NCBI RefSeq assembly: GCF_017744115.1
Contig: NZ_JAGHQW010000029.1
Location: forward strand, 1 to 64,000
Direction of reading: 5' to 3'
Source: Salinisphaera sp. G21_0
GTDB taxonomy: Bacteria; Pseudomonadota; Gammaproteobacteria; Pseudomonadales; Endozoicomonadaceae
Length of the DNA: 64,000 nt
The notes under the pieces were generated by a model, which was not told where the DNA came from, did not search any database, and saw only the letters and a program-made list of their open reading frames with translations. Below are positions 21,768 through 30,261 of the stretch, one piece after another. Every line of letters starts with the position of its first letter. Within the stretch, counting starts at the first letter, position 1. The translations under genes were made by a program, and so were the position numbers.

Positions 21768-22742
21768 ATGGATGCCCCGGGAACTCAGCCTGTTGATCCT
21801 TACAGAGATGTGTCTGCAGAGGCGATTGCAAGTGGTGGCATTGCTTCAACGATGGAGCAAGGAGTGCTTGATTTTTCCAGGTGCCGACATGTATCTGATT
21901 TTGCTGATAAGGCAAAACCTTTGGCTTCTGTGGCTGTTGAGGCATTACGTATCGGCAGGGATGTTGATTACCCTTTTGGCATGAACCCTCTTCACTGGGC
22001 ATGTGCAGCAGCAGATTCCCAGGCATTTCAGGTGATTTGTAATTCAGTTTCCCGTGAGCGGATTATATCACTGTTTAATGAACCCAATGGGGCCAGATCA
22101 GTCGATGAAATTGCCTATGAAGTTGCTGGTAAAGTGGGTCCGGCAATCAACAGCGACTGTCCGGATCAAATACTGGTTTTTCTGTTAAACAATGCTCCCG
22201 AAGCGCTGCGGGCGGAATATTACCAACTGTTTAAATCCATCAAGGCACTATTAACTCCGGGGGATTTAAAGGGGCAGGCTGCCAATAATACGGGTAATAA
22301 CCGGTTTAATCTGGCAGCCGGTGGCAGGGAGGAGGTGGTGCGGTGGTACTGTGATATGTTCAGGGCTGATCCTGACTATCAAATCGCCATCAATCATCCG
22401 ACCAATGCGGGTGTAAGGCCACTTCATCACGCAGGCAGAAGTGAACATCCCGAGAGGGTTAAAGTATTTGCATTATTGTTAGCAGAAGGAGCCTGGCCGA
22501 GTTTGGAAAATCTGGATGACCGGGGTAATTCGCCATTGGATCATCTCCAGCCTGATGACCGGATGATCGATCAGATAATGGGTTATGTTGAGGAATATCT
22601 GGGATTATCCGGGCTGGAAGAAGCTGAAAGACAGAGTAGGCTGAAAACGATAGAGTTTGAACTTATCGCTGCGTTTGAACGATTTGAGCAGGGGGTGGAT
22701 TTAACCAGAGAAGTCGCTCTTGGGAAGACAATGACTCCTTAG
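21768..22742 (+). CDS. Ankyrin-like repeat protein
   Basis: 324 residues from ATG 21768 (GAGAGGT 8 nt upstream); a TTG at 21699 is less likely. Ankyrin-like units are NPLHWACAAADSQAF near residue 72 and VRPLHHAGRSEHPERV followed by GNSPLDHL near residues 225-265; the spacing is irregular, so the fold is probably a degenerate ankyrin array. It is divergent from the repeat protein (86 bases between starts), which may share a promoter region. A second fragment of its last 30 codons lies at 27018. Ankyrin proteins of symbionts often act in host cells; that is inference here. Confidence 0.7.
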   Translation: MDAPGTQPVDPYRDVSAEAIASGGIASTMEQGVLDFSRCRHVSDFADKAKPLASVAVEALRIGRDVDYPFGMNPLHWACAAADSQAFQVICNSVSRERIISLFNEPNGARSVDEIAYEVAGKVGPAINSDCPDQILVFLLNNAPEALRAEYYQLFKSIKALLTPGDLKGQAANNTGNNRFNLAAGGREEVVRWYCDMFRADPDYQIAINHPTNAGVRPLHHAGRSEHPERVKVFALLLAEGAWPSLENLDDRGNSPLDHLQPDDRMIDQIMGYVEEYLGLSGLEEAERQSRLKTIEFELIAAFERFEQGVDLTREVALGKTMTP

Positions 22743-23154
22743 GGCAGGGTTTCACCATTATTTTGTTATTTTCAGGAATTAAAATAAACAGAAAAAACCA
22801 GGCAGTAGTACCGGCCAGAAGACCGGTTTCAGAATTTCTATTAATGAAAAAGATTAAAATATTTCGAATCTGACTCGGAAGTATTGTGTTGTTGAACTTC
22901 AACCCGACCTTTGGTCGTTGCAACCACCTTACAATATTTTTCATCAGACGTTACCCAGGTTAAATAATGGGATTCTCTACTATGTCCTTTATCTACTGTC
23001 ACTCTGACAAGTTCAGGCTGACCTGAAGAAGGAAATATTCTAAAACAAACCGATTAGTTAGTTGTGATAACACCTTGTTTTTTTCAGGGCGTCTTATGGT
23101 AGGCATTAAGAGGCTGTTTTAAAAATCTATCGGTTTTCTGCAATACTGCTTCAC
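22743..23154. other. Intergenic region, no gene seen
   Basis: AT-rich 412 bases between the ankyrin-like gene and the lnt pseudogene, both of which point into it. Short open frames on the minus strand have no ribosome-binding site. I see no hairpin with a T run. Confidence 0.5.
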
Positions 23155-24484
23155 TTTATTGACGTCATTTTCCGGGGATTGAAATACAGCGGTAGTATAA
23201 CCATCAGGAAGCCAAGTAGTAACACCGGCCAGGAGCCATAGGCCATAAACGGCGTCTGCCCTGCCCGAATCTCTGCGGTTGCTGACAAAACGCCATGGGT
23301 AAAGCGCGGAATGGTTTTTGCCACACGTCCCTTTTCATCAATCAGGGCGGTAATGCCGTCATTGGTGGCCCGGATCATAAAGCGCCCGGTTTCCAGCGCT
23401 CGCATCCGGGCAATCTGGAAATGCTGGACAGGGCCAATGGATTTGCCAAACCAGGTATCGTTGCTGATGGTAATCAGCAGCCCACTCTCTTGCGCCATTT
23501 GTGCAACAAAGTCCGGGTAGACCACCTCATAACAAATATAAGGGGCAATGGTTACCTCGCCCGCCTTGAGTAAGGTTTGGTCTGAGTCTCCACGGGAGAA
23601 TTCTGACATGGGCAGGTTAAAGAAATCATTCAACCCGCGCAGCAGGGACTCTATGGGAACGTACTCACCAAATGACACCAGCTTCTGCTTGTCGTAGCGG
23701 CCAGGGCCCTCTGAGGGTAAATAAGTAGTTAACCAAATGAAATCCTATTTTCTGACTAAGTGGACAGCCACTCTGCGGCGTTACAACTCCGGTCACATAG
23801 CTAAGGCTATGCTCCCTGCGTTGTGCCTTGCATAGTAACTGCCCACTTAGCCAGAAATATACGATTCCATTTGGCCAACTACTTAGCCTTCTCCCAGAGA
23901 CAGAATACTGTTGAAGTAACGGGTTTCGCTGCCAGCATTATCATCCACTGGCATGCCAAGAATGAAAGTACTGTTATTCTGACGGGCCATTCTGTCCAAC
24001 TGAGCCATCAAGCCCCGGGCACGGTTATAAAACAGTGGAATGGCATTTTCCGGCCAGATAATCAATTTCTGCTGCCATTGGTCTTCACTCAGGCCAATGG
24101 AATTAATGATGGTGGTGTGAATAAAGTCAGGGTCCCACTTCAGGTTTTGGGGGATATTTCCCTGTACCGAGCGGAAGGAAATATCGCCGGTTTTTTCTGT
24201 CCATGCCATGTTGTTGAGGGGCCACGAAAGTCCCCAACATACCAGGGCGATGAATAAAGCAATAATATTGGGTGCCCGCTGCTGTTTAGCCGGAATAACC
24301 AAGGCAAACAACAGGCAGGCTGTGGCTACCATCAGCAGGCTTAAACCATAGGTTCCGATAGCGGGAGCCAGCGCAGCAAAGGGCGTGTCCAGAAGTCAAA
24401 AGGGCTGAAGCCCAGGGGCACGGCCGCACCCGCGGCCAGCGACAGCAGGTAGCGCACAACCTGAAGAGGTGAAAGGGACGTCGC
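23155..24484 (-). pseudogene. Second, broken copy of lnt
   Basis: Nearly identical to the intact lnt at 27316-28872 along its length but non-functional. Three lesions are seen: a 160-bp MITE inserted at 23724-23883; a frame-shifting 382-bp deletion whose joint (ccagaagt at 24389-24396) matches the two positions 28386 and 28768 of the intact copy; and loss of the true start, where the copy ends near 24484 against an IS66 remnant. The catalytic Glu and Cys segments (WPENAIP, PYICYEVVYP) are still readable. High identity to the intact copy means the duplication is recent. Confidence 0.92.
23722..23885. mobile_element. MITE copy 2 with intact TA target duplication
   Basis: 160-bp element 23724-23883. 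Terminal inverted repeats of about 45-50 bases start agtagttaaccaaatgaaat and agtagttggccaaatggaat (inverse of the right end). The intact lnt copy reads aaatagcc at this point and the broken copy has aaaTA-element-TAgcc, so the target is TA, duplicated on insertion. The core (ggcacaacgcagggagcata) is palindromic in part. No reading frame. Confidence 0.93.
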
Positions 24485-24800
24485 TGTCCATAGAGACATC
24501 CGGATTCTGAATAAACCGGACAAGCCCTTCCCAATGATTTGCCAGGCTCTCCAACACTTTGAGTTGCTCGACTTCAGCCTTATGTTCTTTTTTCATCAAG
24601 GCAATGGCTGCTGTCAATTCGCGCTCACGATCTCGAACTCGTTCCCACAGATCCTGATAGTGATTGACCTGCCATTTGAGATCAATGTATTCCTGCTTGG
24701 TCAAGCTGACATGAACAAGACTGAAGGGGGTGCCGGGTTGACCCGAAGTGCATTCAGGTTCAGGGGAGATATCAAGCATCTGCCAAGGAGTTGAATACAT
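24485..24800 (-). pseudogene. IS66-family transposase remnant, internally deleted
   Basis: A 105-codon frame starting MYSTPWQMLDISPEPE with a leader and a coiled coil (WERVRDRERELTAAIA, KKEHKAEVEQLK) typical of IS66-type transposase N-termini in this group. It then jumps to LANHWEGLVRFIQNPDVSMD, which matches the C-terminal catalytic end of IS66 transposases (..NHW..L..F...I.MDNN). Most of the enzyme is therefore deleted. Past the acidic motif the frame runs into lnt-pseudogene sequence. No insertion-sequence ends were found. Confidence 0.65.
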
Positions 24801-24890
24801 GACTTTTGATGCTTGAATTATGGTTTTAGCGAAGAGTTACCGTACTTGTCGGCAAGTTGGGTTAAGTTACTCAGAAGGAAATTAATACTT

Positions 24891-25763
24891 ATGCATCCAT
24901 TAACAAATCACCCTGTCCAGTCAACTCTGCCCAAATCTGACAGCCCTCAGGCTATTGCATCTACTGAGTCGAATGGTAAAGCTCAGGACATTCCTGCCTG
25001 TTTACGGCAATTTCCTGATTCCGAAGAGGGCCCGGGGCGCTCTCTGGATAATCGTCAAATAGCTTCTCTAACCTCTTGTTCCGTAAAGACAGAGCGTAAA
25101 CAACCAAAGGTGCAGTTTCAGGAAAATGATTTATTGCTCGTTTATCCTTGCAATTCAGTTGACAGAGGCACTCCCAGTCTGGATTTGAAAATTAATCCAG
25201 AAGAGCTTAAAAACAATCTTTATAAACGCATAAGTGAATTTTTGTATGAGGAATGGGTAGAAAATAGAAGAAAAAGTCCTCCTACTCAGGAGGAAGAAAA
25301 GTCACTGACTGATTCAATCTTGGCAAGACTGCCTGCAGAACTGACTGAGTTTCTGAACAAAGACTGGTCCGGTAAAGAGTGGTTTGCTCCCGATGAGTAT
25401 CAAGCCTTAGCGAGGTTCCATAGCGCAATCATTTTGCTTGGAAGCGATGATTTGGAATACCTGAATGGCGAAAAGGAAAAGGAATTTAAACAATTTTTTA
25501 TAAAGGCGTGTTTACCCTTGCGTGCTGGCTGGAGCGAAGACGAAATAGAACTCATAGAGTTTTGGTTGAATGAGGAATTACAGAATTGTCAGTGTTATCC
25601 TGATCCTCAACGGATGAACGAATACATTAAAACGTGTCATTATGGCATATTAAAAGCCGACTGTGTGACGGTCTGTGATGAATGCACTTTTCGTGTTATT
25701 GAAAACTGGAAAACCTATGAACGCTTTAAAGTGCTGATGAATCAGGGGGAAGGATTACCGTAA
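24891..25763 (+). CDS. Unrecognised accessory protein
   Basis: 290 residues from ATG 24891 (AGAAGGAAA upstream); the TTG at 24813 is unlikely. The N-terminal 90 residues are Ser/Pro-rich and look disordered; the rest is acidic and helical (NLYKRISEFLYEEWVENRR, LTEFLNKDWSG, EIELIEFWLNEEL). The end has a Cys-rich stretch (CQCYP, CHYGILKADCVTVCDEC) that might bind metal. It lies inside the cassette flanked by the duplicated lnt segments. No family recognised. Confidence 0.6.
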   Translation: MHPLTNHPVQSTLPKSDSPQAIASTESNGKAQDIPACLRQFPDSEEGPGRSLDNRQIASLTSCSVKTERKQPKVQFQENDLLLVYPCNSVDRGTPSLDLKINPEELKNNLYKRISEFLYEEWVENRRKSPPTQEEEKSLTDSILARLPAELTEFLNKDWSGKEWFAPDEYQALARFHSAIILLGSDDLEYLNGEKEKEFKQFFIKACLPLRAGWSEDEIELIEFWLNEELQNCQCYPDPQRMNEYIKTCHYGILKADCVTVCDECTFRVIENWKTYERFKVLMNQGEGLP

Positions 25764-25926
25764 CACAGTTAACCTTTCAGGTGGTCTATCTATTGAACTT
25801 TTCATAAGACCCTTTGACTGACTTATCAGGAATCAGCCGAGGGCAATCAGGCTCTGCTTGATTCCTCCGATCAGTGTTTATGAGCATCTTGATAAGTCAG
25901 GTACTTACATTCAGGAGAGGCGACAA

Positions 25927-26313
25927 CTATTCTGGCGCAGGGGGGATATCCTGGCGATAAACATGCCAGCAAATCATCTCCAATTTATTATTTTCTACTT
26001 CACATTTGATACTTTCGAAAATTCTGCCAACTTCCTCAAATAAGCCATTACTAATGTGCAAATTAAAGATTTCATCTGGCCAGAAATTACAAGGACATTT
26101 GAGTATTCGCTGTTGTTGCTGACGTGTAATTTTGTTGATCGAATCCAGATAACTATCCCGCTGTTCAGGCAGTTTTGCCAGCAACTGGTTTAACCGGTAA
26201 ATAACACCATTTTCTGAATTCATTTCCGCTGCTTTCGCCTGACGAAGAGCCTTTGCCTCATACGTCTCGAGCAAAATCCTGTTTACGAATGCATGGTAAT
26301 GTTTGGTGTACAC
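25927..26313 (-). CDS. Unrecognised small protein, perhaps 5'-truncated
   Basis: 128 residues from GTG 26313, the only standard start. The frame continues upstream for 44 codons with protein-like sequence (NNPGCFVLATEDAYESSPQR) but holds no ATG, GTG or TTG before a stop at 26446, and it overlaps the start of the opposite RING gene. So either the real start is non-standard or the gene lost its 5' end. Helical, with CPCNFWPDEIFN in the middle. No family recognised. Confidence 0.45.
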   Translation of the reverse strand: MYTKHYHAFVNRILLETYEAKALRQAKAAEMNSENGVIYRLNQLLAKLPEQRDSYLDSINKITRQQQQRILKCPCNFWPDEIFNLHISNGLFEEVGRIFESIKCEVENNKLEMICWHVYRQDIPPAPE

Positions 26314-26409
26314 GAGTTCCGGCGGAATATAACGTTGAGGTGAGGATTCGTATGCATCTTCGGTGGCCAGGACAAAGCAGCCGGGATTGTTTTTTATGAG
26401 TGTTTTGAA

Positions 26410-26685
26410 ATGGACAATTTTATACGGGTTGACGGTGTTAACTGTTCAATATGTCTTGACTCAAAGAAATGCGAAATCATTCACCTGACATGCGGGCATG
26501 CATTTGGCAGATCGTGCCTACTGAACAGGTTGGAAAGTCATAACCAAAAAACCTGCACTCTCTGTCATAAACAACTAACTGATAATGATATAAAAGAGAT
26601 AAAAGCTATCCCATTGCCTGAACGTTTGGTAATTATTTCGAAAAAAATGATTAAACTGTTTTGGCCCAGCTATTTTGACGAATAA
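26410..26685 (+). CDS. Small RING-finger-like protein with a lost zinc ligand
   Basis: 91 residues. A RING pattern fills the first half: CSIC, 11 residues, TCGHAFGRSC, then CTLC. In a standard C3HC4 RING the His is followed by x2-C-x2-C; here the first of those positions is Gly (HAFGRSC), so one ligand of the second site is missing. The C-terminal 40 residues are basic and hydrophobic (IISKKMIKLFWPSYF). Ribosome-binding site is weak. In eukaryotes such a domain recruits E2 ubiquitin-conjugating enzymes; activity here is uncertain because of the missing Cys. Confidence 0.65.
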   Translation: MDNFIRVDGVNCSICLDSKKCEIIHLTCGHAFGRSCLLNRLESHNQKTCTLCHKQLTDNDIKEIKAIPLPERLVIISKKMIKLFWPSYFDE

Positions 26686-27017
26686 TCGCTCGGCTGTTGT
26701 TCCATTGATGATTGTCGTGGCTGATGCAGCATATGGCGAAAGAAATGAGTCCCGTACCCCATAAACCTTGCTTATTCTGACAGTTGCCGTTAAAACATCA
26801 GTGTTAACACATCAGCAATATCTCCTGCTCTTCCAGTTTTGTTAAAATCCCGCCTTTTGACTCTATAAGAACCTTGGTTTGTTCAAATTCAAACTGCTCG
26901 TGGAACTGAGCCAAAAAAAGATACTTACAGATTCATAAATATTGCATTCCTTCTCTTTCAGGTTTTCCATAGAGGCTGAAATATGCGATGTAGGGATTAT
27001 GGCATGGTGAGCTGTTA
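26686..27017. other. Intergenic region with a possible coding remnant
   Basis: No complete gene. On the minus strand between about 26806 and 26945 a start-less frame reads FLAQFHEQFEFEQTKVLIES and onward to LLMC-stop, which looks protein-like but too short to name. Confidence 0.35.
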
Positions 27018-27120
27018 CGTTTGAACTTATCGCTGCGTTTGAACAATTTCAGCAGGAGGTGGATTTAACCAGGGAAGTCCTCCTGGGAAGACAATGGCCC
27101 CCTGAGGGGCTGTCCGGGGG
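27018..27120 (+). pseudogene. Duplicated 3' fragment of the ankyrin-like gene
   Basis: This stretch repeats bases 22655-22740, the last 30 codons of the ankyrin-like gene. It reads FELIAAFEQFQQEVDLTREV against FELIAAFERFEQGVDLTREV in the complete gene. No upstream part is present. It marks the left edge of the segment shared with the region before the broken lnt copy, with the same convergent arrangement. Confidence 0.85.
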
Positions 27121-27172
27121 AGGGTAGGTCTGCCTCTTAGGGTGGACATTACCATTTTCAATGGCTTTCGGA

Positions 27173-27250
27173 TGGAACCACGAAAGTCACGTAGAGCACA
27201 AAGAAGAGATTTTCTTTTCCTTCGTGCTCTTTGTGTCCTTCGTGGTTCCA
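27173..27250. repeat. 78-bp imperfect palindrome
   Basis: Ends are tggaaccacgaa and ttcgtggttcca (perfect 12 bp), with further pairing inside (gagcacaaagaag against ccttcgtgctc). It lies between the ankyrin fragment and lnt and may also act as a transcription stop for lnt. It resembles dispersed palindromes of the same flavour in many proteobacteria. Confidence 0.75.
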
Positions 27251-27315
27251 TCTTTAACTTCCCGAAGAGGGAGTAGCCGCTTAATGCCTACCCTGAGTGG
27301 TCTGCCTACACGGCA

Positions 27316-28872
27316 TCACTGACTTCTTTTTCGGGGGTTAACATACAGCGGCAGAGAAATCAGAAGCAAGCTTAGCAGTAACACCGGCCAGGAGCCGTAC
27401 ATCATAAATGGTGTCTGACCCTCGCGAACCTCCGCGGTTGCTGACAAAACGCCATGGGTAAAGCGCGGAATGGTTTTTACCACACGTCCCTTTTCATCAA
27501 TCAGGGCGGTAATGCCGTCATTGGTGGCCCGGATCATAAAGCGCCCGGTTTCCAGCGCTCGCATCCGGGCAATCTGGAAATGCTGGACAGGGCCAATGGA
27601 TTTGCCAAACCAGGTATCGTTGCTGATGGTAATCAGCAGCCCACTCTCTTGCGCCATTTGTGCAACAAAGTCCGGGTAGACCACCTCATAACAAATATAA
27701 GGGGCAATGGTTACCTCGCCCGCCTTAAGTAAGGTTTGGTCTGAGTCTCCACGGGAGAATTCAGACATGGGCAGGTTAAAGAAATCAATCAACCCGCGCA
27801 ACAGGGACTCCATGGGAACATACTCACCAAATGGCACCAGCTTCTGCTTGTCGTAGCGGCCAGGGCCCTCTGAGGGTAAATAGCCTTCTCCCAGAGACAG
27901 AATACTGTTGAAGTAACGGGTTTCGCTGCCAGCATTATCATCAACTGGCATGCCAAGAATTAAAGTACTGTTATTCTGACGAGCCATTCTGTCCAACTGA
28001 GCCATCAAGCCCCGGGCACGGTTATAAAACAGTGGAATGGCATTTTCCGGCCAGATAATCAATTCCTGCTGCCATTGGTCTTCACTCAGGCCAATGTAAT
28101 TAATGATGGTGGTGTGAATAAAGTCAGGGTCCCACTTCAGGTTTTGGGGGATATTTCCCTGTACTGCGCTGAAGGAAATATCGCCGGTTTTTTCTGTCCA
28201 TGCAATATTGTTGAGCGGCCACGAAAGTCCCCAACATACCAGGGCGATGAATAAAGCAATAATATTGGGTGTTCGCTGCTGTTTAGCCGGAATAATCAGG
28301 GCAAACAACAGGCAGGCTGTGGCTACCATCAGCAGGCTTAAGCCATAGGTTCCGATAACGGGAGCCAGCGCAGCAAAGGGCGTGTCCAGAAGTGCATAGC
28401 CTGATAACAGCCACGGAAAGCCAGTCAGCAACCAGCTGCGCACCCACTCAAACAGCACCCAGAGGCCTGAAAACATCAGTGCCTGCTGCCAGGGTGGCAG
28501 TGCCCCGGCTTTTCGCTGGTTAAGCCAGCTGTAAAGCAGGAAGGCCGGCATGATCATCAGGGCGGAAATGCCCAGGACAAAAAGCCCGGTCAGCAGTCCG
28601 GCCAGCATGGGGGAAGCGGCCCCAAATTCATGGATACTGACGTATATCCACGATGTGCCGACCCCAAACATCCCGACACCAAAAAGAAAACCGCACATTG
28701 TTGCGGTCTTGATGGGTAATGTTCGGGTCAACAGAAAGATAATGGCAACAGCCAGCATGGGAACTGGCCAGAAGTCAAAAGGGCTGAAGCCCAGGGGCAC
28801 GGCCGCACCCGCGGCCAGCGACAGCAGGTAGCGCACAACCTGAAGAGATGAACGGGACGTCGCAGCAGGCAT
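27316..28872 (-). CDS. lnt: Apolipoprotein N-acyltransferase Lnt
   Basis: 518-residue inner-membrane enzyme that adds the third acyl chain to lipoproteins. Six or so membrane segments occupy residues 10-205 and a C-terminal one anchors the end. The periplasmic nitrilase domain shows the catalytic triad Glu (IIWPENAIP), Lys (KQKLVPFGEYVP) and Cys (APYICYEVVYP). The ATG overlaps the TGA of corC by one base (TGATG), so translation is probably coupled. It is the last gene of the miaB-ybeZ-ybeY-corC-lnt group. A broken second copy lies at 23155-24484. Confidence 0.97.
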   Translation of the reverse strand: MPAATSRSSLQVVRYLLSLAAGAAVPLGFSPFDFWPVPMLAVAIIFLLTRTLPIKTATMCGFLFGVGMFGVGTSWIYVSIHEFGAASPMLAGLLTGLFVLGISALMIMPAFLLYSWLNQRKAGALPPWQQALMFSGLWVLFEWVRSWLLTGFPWLLSGYALLDTPFAALAPVIGTYGLSLLMVATACLLFALIIPAKQQRTPNIIALFIALVCWGLSWPLNNIAWTEKTGDISFSAVQGNIPQNLKWDPDFIHTTIINYIGLSEDQWQQELIIWPENAIPLFYNRARGLMAQLDRMARQNNSTLILGMPVDDNAGSETRYFNSILSLGEGYLPSEGPGRYDKQKLVPFGEYVPMESLLRGLIDFFNLPMSEFSRGDSDQTLLKAGEVTIAPYICYEVVYPDFVAQMAQESGLLITISNDTWFGKSIGPVQHFQIARMRALETGRFMIRATNDGITALIDEKGRVVKTIPRFTHGVLSATAEVREGQTPFMMYGSWPVLLLSLLLISLPLYVNPRKRSQ

Positions 28873-29714
28873 CAGCAGGGGGTTACCCGCAACAGTCGAA
28901 TCCGACGACCATCGGCGTTCAGTACATCAAAGCGGAAACCGGAAATTTCCACGGATTCATTGCGGGTTGGCATGTGGCCAAACTCCTGCATGACGATACC
29001 ACCAATGGTATCAAACTCATCATCCGGGAACCTGGTGGCAAACTGCTCGTTAAAGTCTTCAATGGGCGTCAGCGCTTTGACAATAAACGCGTGTTCAAGG
29101 TCATCCGCCGGTTTGATAAAGGTATCTTCATCAACATCGGTTTCATCCTCGATATCACCAACAATCTGCTCAAGCACATCCTCAATGGTGACCAGTCCGG
29201 CCACTCCACCAAATTCATCAATAACGATAGCCATGTGGTTACGGTTGGTGCGAAACTCCCTGAGCAAAACATTCAGGCGTTTGCTTTCCGGGATAAAAGT
29301 CGCTGGTCGTAAATGGTTCTTGATATTGAATTTGCCCCCGGTGTTAAGAATCAACGGCAGCAAATCCTTGGCCAGCAGAATACCGATAACTTCATCTTTG
29401 GTATCGCCAATAACCGGGAAGCGGGAGTGGGCCGACTCAATAACCTGGGGGAGGAACTCTTCCGGGTTCTGGTCTTCATCCACACAGACCATCTGGGAGC
29501 GGGGGATCATGATTTCACGAACCTGCATGTCCGCGACCTGAACAGCGCCTTCGATGATGCTCAGCGCTTCATCATCCAGCATGCCCCGGCTTCCGGCATC
29601 TCTTAGTATGCCCAGAAGCGCGTTGCGGTCTTTGGGGTCCTGGTGAAATATGCTGGTCAGTTTGTCCATCCATGATGGTGACGGATGATCTTCCGTCGAA
29701 TGGTCGTCGCTCAT
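28872..29714 (-). CDS. corC: CorC/YbeX, CBS-domain protein
   Basis: 280 residues, cytoplasmic. After an N-terminal helix (SWMDKLTSIFHQDPKDR) come two CBS domains, the first starting VREIMIPRSQMVCVDEDQ and the second around LNVLLREFRTNRNHMAIVID, then a CorC_HlyC domain (about residues 195-278). In E. coli the protein is linked to Mg2+/Co2+ efflux and, as YbeX, to ribosome homeostasis, in keeping with its place beside ybeY and ybeZ. 85 bases separate it from ybeY; its stop overlaps the lnt start. Confidence 0.96.
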   Translation of the reverse strand: MSDDHSTEDHPSPSWMDKLTSIFHQDPKDRNALLGILRDAGSRGMLDDEALSIIEGAVQVADMQVREIMIPRSQMVCVDEDQNPEEFLPQVIESAHSRFPVIGDTKDEVIGILLAKDLLPLILNTGGKFNIKNHLRPATFIPESKRLNVLLREFRTNRNHMAIVIDEFGGVAGLVTIEDVLEQIVGDIEDETDVDEDTFIKPADDLEHAFIVKALTPIEDFNEQFATRFPDDEFDTIGGIVMQEFGHMPTRNESVEISGFRFDVLNADGRRIRLLRVTPC

Positions 29715-29799
29715 TGCCCTCTGTCTTCACGGCTATGCCCACCTCCCGGTGGGCGGTTTACTGATGAATGTGTTAAACGTGATCCAAAGCCTGTCAGGA

Positions 29800-30261
29800 T
29801 TACTCTCTGTCCTGATAGGGATCAGGATAGCCGAGCTGACCAAGAATTTCCGTCTCCAGAGACTCCATTTTTTCGGCTTCCTGATCGTCAATGTGATCGT
29901 AGCCAAGCAAGTGAAGTGTGCCATGAACCATCATATGAGCCCAGTGGGAATTGAGACTTTTTTTCTGCTCAATAGCTTCCTGCTCAACAACCGGGACGCA
30001 GATAATCAAATCACCCAGTAATGGCAACTCCAGTTCGGCAGGAAGATCGGAAGGAAAGGACAGTACATTGGTCGGCCCTTCCTTGCCCCGCCATTGCCGG
30101 TTCAGCTCGGCACCTTCATCTTCATCGACGATCAGGAGGCTGATTTCAGCTTCCTGACGGTGCTGGCCAACGGCAGCTGCGGCCCACTTTTCCAGATCAC
30201 TCTGTTCGGGAAGCTGTGTGCTGCGGCTGTTAATCATCACATCGATATGAACCGAGGCCAT
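29800..30261 (-). CDS. ybeY: YbeY endoribonuclease
   Basis: 153 residues. The zinc motif HGTLHLLGYDH (H-x3-H-x5-H) is complete, and the upstream LNRQWRGKEGPTNVLSFP is the family signature. YbeY acts in 16S rRNA 3'-end maturation and 70S quality control. Its ATG overlaps the stop codon of ybeZ (TAATG). Confidence 0.97.
   Translation of the reverse strand: MASVHIDVMINSRSTQLPEQSDLEKWAAAAVGQHRQEAEISLLIVDEDEGAELNRQWRGKEGPTNVLSFPSDLPAELELPLLGDLIICVPVVEQEAIEQKKSLNSHWAHMMVHGTLHLLGYDHIDDQEAEKMESLETEILGQLGYPDPYQDRE

Noticed and set aside
22790-22830. Faint likeness to the lnt 3' end, as a third lnt copy
   Set aside because: About 28 bases at roughly 75% identity, with no extension on either side; could be chance.
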